DNA from: Lacinutrix sp. WUR7
GTDB taxonomy: Bacteria; Bacteroidota; Bacteroidia; Flavobacteriales; Flavobacteriaceae
Assembly: GCF_016864015.1 (NCBI RefSeq)
Contig: NZ_CP045067.1
Span: 2,552,001-2,616,000, forward strand
Reading direction: 5' to 3'
Length of the DNA: 64,000 bases
Below are positions 34,450 to 40,046 of the stretch, piece after piece. Below the pieces are notes generated by a model. It was not told where the DNA came from. It worked only from the letters and a program-made list of their open reading frames with translations, and ran no database searches. The translations under genes were made by a program, and so were the position numbers. Positions within the stretch are counted from its first letter, which is position 1; every line of letters begins with the position of its first letter.

Positions 34450-34465
34450 TTTCGTTATTTATAAT

Positions 34466-35209
34466 TTAATCATATTGAGTTTTCATGAGAATTTTATCAA
34501 TCAATAGGTCTAATTCTATAAATAGATTTTTGTTATCTGCCATCCAGTATAAAAACCCGTCAGTAAGGTTTTCGAATTCAATTTCTTTAAAAATTTGAAG
34601 TTTATCCACCTTCAGGTTTGATTTTTCTTTCCAATTTAATGGACCATGGGCATCGATATCTTTATAGGAATATTTTTTTGATAAGTAAGGAAAAATCTCG
34701 TTATCAGATATTGCAGTAAATCTTGTTGTTCTATCTGTCAACGCCTTCATCGTTCGTCCCCAATTATATATTAAATTAACTAATTCCTTATTTTGGAGCA
34801 AATCCAAACGTCCTGATTGTATGAGACCAGAAATGGTGTTTTCCGAGGGTCTGAATATAGGAGGGTCAAAGGCATAAAAAAGTAAACTGTCGACATTTTG
34901 CTTTTTAAGATAATCTTCGTCTTTGCCGATAATATTCATTAATTTTTTAAGGGCTGCCTCACATAATTCAGCTTCATCAATTCTTCTTTTTAAAATCGTT
35001 TTGTTTTGCAAATATTCAGTATGAATGTTCTTTACAATGGTTTGTTCTTCAAGTTCCTGGATTCGTTCTTGGTTCCAATTATTGATTGACAATGCAATCA
35101 AAATTCCAATTACAACAAGTACAATTTCACCAATAGCGTAAATAAGATACTTACTGAATTTATTTTCGGTCAGCATTCTTTGTCTAATTTTCCTAAAGAA
35201 TTTTATCAT
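34466..35209 (-). CDS. DUF6090-like membrane-anchored protein, short form
   Basis: 247 residues with the same N-terminal design as the protein at 12201-13271: basic MIKFFRKIRQRMLTENKF, then one helix YLIYAIGEIVLVVIGILIAL, then an alpha-helical domain (LEEQTIVKNIHTEYLQNKTILKR...). It lacks the C-terminal beta domain of the longer relative. Unknown function. The two are too different for a recent duplication, so they were probably acquired independently. Cassette 34324-35239. Confidence 0.7.
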   Translation of the reverse strand: MIKFFRKIRQRMLTENKFSKYLIYAIGEIVLVVIGILIALSINNWNQERIQELEEQTIVKNIHTEYLQNKTILKRRIDEAELCEAALKKLMNIIGKDEDYLKKQNVDSLLFYAFDPPIFRPSENTISGLIQSGRLDLLQNKELVNLIYNWGRTMKALTDRTTRFTAISDNEIFPYLSKKYSYKDIDAHGPLNWKEKSNLKVDKLQIFKEIEFENLTDGFLYWMADNKNLFIELDLLIDKILMKTQYD

Positions 35210-35233
35210 TGGTTAGCGGTTTGTGGTAATGAA

Positions 35234-35365
35234 GCACAACGGTTGGTATAAGGATAGTGCGTTTTTGCTTGCTGGGATTTTCCGCAGGAAAATCAGAAGC
35301 TGGCAAAAAGAGCACTTCCATTGTTTAAGGACTAAATTAAGCATTATTTTTATACAATGTTAGCA
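35234..35365 (-). repeat. attC-like site, second structural type (ORF-less cassette)
   Basis: Cores GCACAACGG and GTTAGCA (35359-35365), loop hairpin GATTTTCC-GCA-GGAAAATC as at 8019-8151. GTTAGCAGTC matches the own 5' end at 35620 (G+TTAGCAGTCATT) in 10 of 10. Confidence 0.85.
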
Positions 35366-35620
35366 GTCGTTATTTTTTAGTTTTACAAACAGTTAGCCGA
35401 ACAGAGCATAAATCCGACACAACAGTTACAAACTGCTTTGTAAATCCGTTTTATAATATTTAGATAGGAGTGAGGTTTGTCCGAAGCAACAGTTGCGTTT
35501 TGGGAGAATCCGAATTTTTACTCATAATATTGAGTAATTTAAACCTTTGCATTTCTATTTTAAACCACTTTAGAGTGATCTAATTACTGTTTTTTGAGCC
35601 GAGTGAGCAATGACTGCTAA
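35366..35620 (-). other. Cassette body without a convincing gene
   Basis: About 255 bp between a complete attC and a matching 5' end, so it is a bona fide cassette unit by structure. The only minus-strand candidate is a 30-codon frame beginning MQRFKLLNIMSKNSDSP, which has no recognisable features. It could encode a small RNA or a micropeptide, carry a promoter, or be an empty remnant. Region 35210-35813 as a whole holds this body plus two attC sites. Confidence 0.6.
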
Positions 35621-35807
35621 CGGTTAGTATATGAAAAGTAGGGCATAAAATAAGCACTATATTTCGGGTTTAACACTTAGCTAAATATAAATATTTTGTT
35701 TTTAATTTTCGTTTAAATTCCAAATTTTATATTTAGCGGACTTTGTAAATAAACACAGAACTTTGGAGTTAGCACAAAAGCCCTATTTTTTATATACATT
35801 GTTGGCA
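35616..35807 (-). repeat. attC-like site, third structural type (CrtC-like/Crp cassette)
   Basis: 192 bp. Cores GCTAACGG and GTTGGCA (35801-35807). Long arms: GTATATGAAAAGTAGGGC pairs with GCCCTATTTTTTATATAC; the centre is AT-rich and differs from the other types. GTTGGCAGTAG matches the own 5' end at 37644 (G+TTGGCAGTAATT). Confidence 0.8.
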
Positions 35808-35813
35808 GTAGTT

Positions 35814-36962
35814 TTATTTACCTACAGGATCCCCAAAATACATTAATTCCCAAACCGCTTTGTTACTGGTGTGCTTCTCTATTAATTTACCTGATTTGTA
35901 AACTCTTATTTCTGCTTTTCCAGTAAATCTAAAATATGCAGGATCAATACTAGTAAGCATTTTTGCAAGTTTGAATTTAAGCCCATTACCGACTGATGCC
36001 GAAATTAAATCTACTTCAACAATAGTTTTTTCTCTAAAAAGTGAATATTCATACCTGTATTCAGTTTGAGGATCATTATAAACAAAAATTAAATCGTCAC
36101 TTACATCTTTTTTTAATGTTGGATGCTCCTTACCATAAGTTCTATATAGAGTTACTAATTCACCATCATCAACAACTGTTTCGCCATCCTTAGAAATATT
36201 AAAAGTAATTATATTGTCATTATTAAATTCTTTTTCTGATATCATTTCTGAAGCAATTACGTTATAAGGACCAATTTCAGCTCTTGACCAATACCAATGG
36301 TTAAAAATTTTCATCATAGAGAAATTTCCCCAATTATGGTCATGGTAGGCAGAACCAACTGTTTTTGTTGTTACACCTTTGTAATCATATTCAATTTCCA
36401 TTTCACCTTGAGGTACAGGTACTACCCAATTGAATTCTTTGCTTTCGTCAGCACCAAATACCATATGTCCTGTTTTTGGTCTCCAGCTTTGCGTAGTTCT
36501 TTTTATTACGGCTGTTAAGTTTATATCTTCATTTTCAATATGAATTTTGTATTCCTTTAGGTTTCCTTCTGCATAACTATTACCCATCTTAACATTACAC
36601 GAATCTTTTGAAGCGAAAAAATCTTCTGGGTCACAGTAAATTTTTTCTGATATTTTACTACCATCAGCTTTATCTATACTAACCGTCAAGTATGGATTAA
36701 AAGGTTTTTTTATGTCGGTCATGAACTTGGTGTAAAACGTCATTACAACAGTACTCCCATCATGCAAATGAGCATCAAAATACCACCATTCATAGCTTCC
36801 TTTATCTCCGGATGTTCTCATTCCGTCTTCCCATTTTTCAGGAATATTACCTTCTATTAAGTTTCTTTTGTTATAGTCATTGCTAATTTTTGCTAAGTTC
36901 TGACTGAATAAAAAAGTAGAAAAAAGAAGTGTTATAAGTGTAAGGCTGATTTTATTTTTCAT
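35814..36962 (-). CDS. CrtC/AttH-type lipocalin-like protein, secreted
   Basis: 382 residues from the ATG at 36962, which yields a signal peptide (MKNKISLTLITLLFSTFLFS); a longer reading to 37049 would add 29 non-signal residues. It resembles the hydroxyneurosporene synthase (CrtC)/AttH double-lipocalin family: GSYEWWYFDAHLHDGSTVVMTFYTKF, VPQGEMEIEYDYKGV, AYHDHNWGNFSM. Family members act on or bind hydrophobic molecules such as carotenoids; the substrate here is unknown. It shares cassette 35621-37644 with a Crp-type regulator transcribed ahead of it, suggesting a self-contained regulated unit. Confidence 0.75.
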   Translation of the reverse strand: MKNKISLTLITLLFSTFLFSQNLAKISNDYNKRNLIEGNIPEKWEDGMRTSGDKGSYEWWYFDAHLHDGSTVVMTFYTKFMTDIKKPFNPYLTVSIDKADGSKISEKIYCDPEDFFASKDSCNVKMGNSYAEGNLKEYKIHIENEDINLTAVIKRTTQSWRPKTGHMVFGADESKEFNWVVPVPQGEMEIEYDYKGVTTKTVGSAYHDHNWGNFSMMKIFNHWYWSRAEIGPYNVIASEMISEKEFNNDNIITFNISKDGETVVDDGELVTLYRTYGKEHPTLKKDVSDDLIFVYNDPQTEYRYEYSLFREKTIVEVDLISASVGNGLKFKLAKMLTSIDPAYFRFTGKAEIRVYKSGKLIEKHTSNKAVWELMYFGDPVGK

Positions 36963-37004
36963 TTTAATTTGAGTTAAATTGTGATCTATAGTTTTTGTAA
37001 AGCA

Positions 37005-37049
37005 CAAAAATAAATGTAATTTATTTGAGTTTGATGAAACTAATTTCAT
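37005..37049 (-). promoter_or_regulatory. Candidate promoter and operator of the CrtC-like gene
   Basis: On the minus strand TATTTTTG (complement of 37005-37012) fits the Bacteroidota -7 box TAnnTTTG. Just upstream lies a perfect 16-bp palindrome, ATGAAA-CTAA-TTTCAT (37034-37049), near where the -33 region would be. It could bind the Crp-type regulator encoded immediately upstream. Confidence 0.45.
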
Positions 37050-37052
37050 GTT

Positions 37053-37625
37053 TCAACTAGTACGTTTTATTTTACTTAACCATTGGGGTGTAACTCCCAT
37101 AAATTCTGCTATATACTTTGAGGGAACATTTTTAGTAATTGGACCGTGTTCTTCTAGGAGGTAATCGTATAATTTATCTTTGGGAAGACCTATTAATTTA
37201 GACTTTATTTGATTTATAAAAATGAGAGCTTCTATAATATGCGTATTACAAAATTTATCAAAAGATTTATGTTTCAAACTTAATTTTTCTATTGTATTTC
37301 TATGAAATTCAATTACTTGGGAATTTTTAAATGCTTTTATTTGCGTATCAGAAGGTTTCTTTGAAAAATAACTTTCTGGTTGCGTCATAAATGGATGATA
37401 ATTGTCAATATGGAACGAAGTTGTTCTAAATTTTGATTTATTATCATCAAAATACTGACTTATAAATCCACCTTTGATTACTATATAGATATATTTACTA
37501 TGTTCTCCAACATTAAGAATATTTTCGTTTTTTTTGATTTCAATTTGTTTACCATTCAAATTTATCTCTTGAATTAAATCTTCTGATAGACCGTATTTAA
37601 TAGCATATTTTATAAGGTTTTTCAT
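37053..37625 (-). CDS. Crp/Fnr-type transcriptional regulator
   Basis: 190 residues. The N-terminal cyclic-nucleotide-binding-type beta roll (KNENILNVGEHSKYIYIVIKGGFISQYF near 32-60) is followed by the dimerisation helix and a short winged-helix region (VPSKYIAEFMGVTPQWLSKIKR) at the C-terminus. No Fnr cysteines are seen. The usual ligand-contact PEs region is degenerate (YHPFMTQPESYF), so the effector is unknown. First gene of a two-gene cassette, 90 bp ahead of the CrtC-like gene, its likely target. Confidence 0.8.
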   Translation of the reverse strand: MKNLIKYAIKYGLSEDLIQEINLNGKQIEIKKNENILNVGEHSKYIYIVIKGGFISQYFDDNKSKFRTTSFHIDNYHPFMTQPESYFSKKPSDTQIKAFKNSQVIEFHRNTIEKLSLKHKSFDKFCNTHIIEALIFINQIKSKLIGLPKDKLYDYLLEEHGPITKNVPSKYIAEFMGVTPQWLSKIKRTS

Positions 37626-37639
37626 TTTTTTTAATTACT

Positions 37640-37771
37640 GCCAACGTTTATGTATATGGTTTGTTGCGTGGTTTAAGCAACTAATTTACTAAATAAATTA
37701 CGAACGAGAATATTCCGAAGGAATATTCCAAGTGAGCTAAAACTAGCAATAAATTATATACGGTGTTGGCA
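37640..37771 (-). repeat. attC-like site (cassette of gene 37776-38492)
   Basis: Cores GCCAACG and GTTGGCA (37765-37771). Central hairpin GAATATTCC-GAA-GGAATATTC; arms GTATAT / ATATAC. GTTGGCAACA matches the own 5' end at 38533 in 10 of 10. Confidence 0.9.
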
Positions 37772-37775
37772 ACAG

Positions 37776-38492
37776 TTATTTTTCTTTCAGAGTTTTCATA
37801 AATTCTTTAATTTCCTCGTTTTCCATAAACTTTGAAAACATTGAATTCATAGTATTCGAATCTTGTATTGGATTATAATCTAATTCTAAAAGCGTTTGTG
37901 AACCTATCTGAAAATTAAAGCTCGAAGCTTCTCCATAATAACCTTTTATATTCTTTTTATATTCGGTTGTTGCTATTTTAATATTTTTTGAAAATATTTC
38001 TAAATACTTTTTAAAATCTTCTACTGTCATATTTTCAATAGACCTTTTCGTTCTCAAAGTTTCGAGATATTCTTTTGTATATAAATTATAGCCTAAAAGT
38101 TCTCGATTATCATTTTGGTTGATTTTTGTTAAAGTTTTGATAGAAGAGATTGAGTCAATTCCGTTCCAAACATATTCCAAATAATTATTGTCTTTTGACT
38201 GAACTAAAGTCATTAAAGTATAATATTCTGTAGAATCTTTTGGGTTTTCTCCAAGTAGCAATATTCTGTCTTTTAAAAATACTTTTTTAGATATTTTGGC
38301 AGCTCTTCTACCTTTGTATTTCATGTCAAAGTTGGGAAATACTTTTTGATTAATAAGACTGTCTTTTGTAATCGTAAATTCAGCAAATCCGCTTTTATTT
38401 ATTAAATACCATTTTCCGTCAATGTTTTGTTCTGTTTGAGATGAACAATTCATAAAGCAAATTGATAATGTTATTAATAAGATTTTTTTCAT
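37776..38492 (-). CDS. Lipoprotein of unknown function
   Basis: 238 residues with a lipoprotein signal (MKKILLITLSICFMNCSS). The first half is lipocalin- or DUF-like beta structure (NIDGKWYLINKSGFAEFTITKDSLINQK); the second half is helical. The 'IDGKWYLI' opening is common to small beta-barrel lipoproteins in Bacteroidota. Not assigned. Its stop lies only 5 bp from the attC core, making cassette 37645-38533 very compact. Confidence 0.6.
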   Translation of the reverse strand: MKKILLITLSICFMNCSSQTEQNIDGKWYLINKSGFAEFTITKDSLINQKVFPNFDMKYKGRRAAKISKKVFLKDRILLLGENPKDSTEYYTLMTLVQSKDNNYLEYVWNGIDSISSIKTLTKINQNDNRELLGYNLYTKEYLETLRTKRSIENMTVEDFKKYLEIFSKNIKIATTEYKKNIKGYYGEASSFNFQIGSQTLLELDYNPIQDSNTMNSMFSKFMENEEIKEFMKTLKEK

Positions 38493-38528
38493 ATAATTTG
38501 CTTTTCATATTTTGAGTGAGTAATTGTT

Positions 38529-38661
38529 GCCAACGTTGTTGTATATGGTTTGTTGCGTGGTTTAAGCACCTAATTTAACAAATAAAAACGGAAACTAAGA
38601 TTAAGCAAGAATAAATTGCAAATAGGCTAGAAGTAGCAATAAATTATATACGTTGTTGGCA
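38529..38661 (-). repeat. attC-like site (TAC cassette)
   Basis: Cores GCCAACG and GTTGGCA (38655-38661); arms GTATAT / ATATAC intact, but the central stem is degraded (ACTAAGATTAAGCAAGAATA). GTTGGCAGTAG matches the cassette's 5' end at 40002 (G+TTGGCAGTAATT). Confidence 0.85.
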
Positions 38662-38688
38662 GTAGTTTTTTATTTAATTATTTATTCA

Positions 38689-38696
38689 TACATTTG
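38689..38696 (+). promoter_or_regulatory. -7 promoter box of the toxin-antitoxin-chaperone operon
   Basis: TACATTTG fits the Bacteroidota consensus TAnnTTTG; no clear -33 TTTG is seen at the right distance. It implies the operon has its own promoter and a toxin start downstream of base 38700. Confidence 0.5.
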
Positions 38697-38720
38697 CACT
38701 TAACTAATAGGTTAAGTTTT

Positions 38721-39107
38721 TTGGATAATTTCTACTTAATTCATAATTGCGAGATAAATAAGTTTAGAATATATCTAAACACGAGTAATGCTGATGTGAT
38801 GAAAAAATTCAATCAAATTAACCGAGATGAAAAAACAGTTAAAAAATTCGTAATTGTAATTGAAGCTGTTAAAGTTAATGTTGCAAATAAATCACAATGG
38901 AATTGGGAATCAAAATGTGATTTAGGCGAAATTTATGCTATTAAAGTTGATAATCATCGATTCTACACATTGGTTTGTAAAAATCTTGGATATAGAGAAT
39001 TATATATTTCGAGATATGGAAGAAAACAAACAAACTCAAACGATAAAAAGTTAATTGCTATAATAAATTCAATATCAAAAATCACAATACAAAAGCTATT
39101 AGAATGA
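38721..39107 (+). CDS. RelE/HigB-like toxin of a toxin-antitoxin-chaperone module
   Basis: 128 residues if the TTG at 38721 is used; the frame is open from 38694, but that TTG lies inside the -7 box. The core resembles RelE/HigB mRNA interferases: a beta-hairpin (CDLGEIYAIKVDNHRFYTLVCKN) and the basic YRELYISRYGRKQ followed by a C-terminal helix. HigB toxins cut mRNA on the ribosome. It overlaps the antitoxin by 4 bp and is the first of three coupled genes. This is the attI-proximal cassette and the only one read toward the integrase, as expected of a module with its own promoter that stabilises an array. Confidence 0.6.
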   Translation: MDNFYLIHNCEINKFRIYLNTSNADVMKKFNQINRDEKTVKKFVIVIEAVKVNVANKSQWNWESKCDLGEIYAIKVDNHRFYTLVCKNLGYRELYISRYGRKQTNSNDKKLIAIINSISKITIQKLLE

Positions 39108-39547
39108 GCAACGTAAATAAAATAGATACCACTTCTTTTGATTCTTATTTAAAGAAAAATCGAACTAAAATTGATGAGTCTTTAGTTAGTTTAAGGTTTA
39201 TGAAAGAGGTTGATTATTTTCTTGATTATAATAAAATCACTCAAAGAAAGTTAGCTGACGAAATTGGTTGTACAGAGGCTTATGTTAGTCAGTTAATGTC
39301 TGGTGTAAAAAAGATAAACACCTCTTTTATTAATAAACTAGAAAAGCATTATGAAGTAAAGGTTGAATTCAAGATTTTACCTAAAAAGGAATGTAATTAT
39401 ATCACAAGTTTTGCAAATACATTTATTCAGATAAATATTAATATTGACGATTCATTTGAAGCATTGAATATGTTTTCTTCAAAGAATAGTCCCATTGAAT
39501 ATTATGAATTGGATGCTGACTCATACACAATAGAAACTAATGGATAA
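39104..39547 (+). CDS. HigA-like HTH antitoxin
   Basis: 147 residues. Central XRE-type helix-turn-helix: ITQRKLADEIGCTEAYVSQLMSGVKKINTSFINKLEKHYEVKV (about residues 45-87; longest run given in pieces elsewhere). The C-terminal ~50 residues (FANTFIQININIDDSFEALNMF...) lie in the position of a chaperone-addiction segment in TAC antitoxins. It should neutralise the upstream toxin and repress the operon. It overlaps the following gene by 8 bp, so translation is coupled. Confidence 0.75.
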   Translation: MSNVNKIDTTSFDSYLKKNRTKIDESLVSLRFMKEVDYFLDYNKITQRKLADEIGCTEAYVSQLMSGVKKINTSFINKLEKHYEVKVEFKILPKKECNYITSFANTFIQININIDDSFEALNMFSSKNSPIEYYELDADSYTIETNG

Positions 39548-39986
39548 AGAAAATAAAAAATTAGATATAGATATTAGATATGCTAACATAAATGTTAGTA
39601 AGTTCTCTCAGTTTGATTTAAAGGATGAATTCGATAAAGAAGCCAAGCCTTTGGTCAATTTTAATAGTAATTTTCAATTCAAAGTTTTTCCTGATAAAGA
39701 AATGATTACTTGTATCGTCTCAGTAAATGTTTCTATTATTGAGACAGGTGAGTCTTTTTGTGAATTAAATGTTGAAAATGAATTTGAAATTAAACCTTTA
39801 GCTAAAATTGTAAAAATTGAAGCAGAGGATAAACATAATGTTCCTACTGAAATTTTAAGAACGATTGTTTCTTTGTCAGTTTCAACCGTTAGAGGAATTC
39901 TTTACGAGAAATCAAAAGGTTCTATCATTCAAGGCGAAGTATATCCATTAATAAATCCTATGAGTTTATTTGAAAAGAAGAATTAG
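39540..39986 (+). CDS. SecB-like chaperone of a TAC module
   Basis: 148 residues with the SecB-like fold pattern: alternating beta strands (NFQFKVFPDKEMITCIVSVNVSI, ESFCELNVENEFEI), then a helix VPTEILRTIVSLSVSTVRGILYEK and a C-terminal IIQGEVYPLINPMSLF, matching the SecB end '...RG......LP.iNf..lf'. In tripartite toxin-antitoxin-chaperone systems (HigBA-SecB-TA) the chaperone protects the antitoxin. Gene order, overlaps and cassette sharing fit this well. Direct homology needs a profile search. Confidence 0.65.
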   Translation: MDKENKKLDIDIRYANINVSKFSQFDLKDEFDKEAKPLVNFNSNFQFKVFPDKEMITCIVSVNVSIIETGESFCELNVENEFEIKPLAKIVKIEAEDKHNVPTEILRTIVSLSVSTVRGILYEKSKGSIIQGEVYPLINPMSLFEKKN

Positions 39987-39996
39987 CTCAAATTAC

Positions 39997-40045
39997 TGCC
40001 AACAATTGGATATAGACAATTGTCTATATCTGTCTTATGTGTAAT
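39997..40045 (-). other. Candidate attI site
   Basis: On the minus strand, CCAATT-G^TTGGCAGT marks where the array begins, 2 bp beyond the integrase stop region. Adjacent is a perfect 22-bp palindrome at 40009-40030 (half-site GATATAGACAA), a plausible recombinase binding site; it could alternatively be a terminator of the integrase gene. The core matches the first cassette's own R''. Confidence 0.6.
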
Positions 40046-40046
40046 G

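Noticed and set aside
36963-37049. Longer N-terminus for the CrtC-like protein
   Set aside because: The extra 29 residues precede a clean signal peptide and cover the candidate promoter and palindrome.
38694-38720. TTG at 38694 as start of the toxin
   Set aside because: It lies within the TACATTTG promoter box, so the transcript would begin after it.
2641-40002. CRISPR-like or REP-like reading of the regularly spaced repeats
   Set aside because: Spacing is set by genes of varied length, the repeats are ~130 bp with paired core boxes, and no Cas gene is present. Own-end matches of each unit and the exact duplication point to cassettes, not CRISPR or BIMEs.
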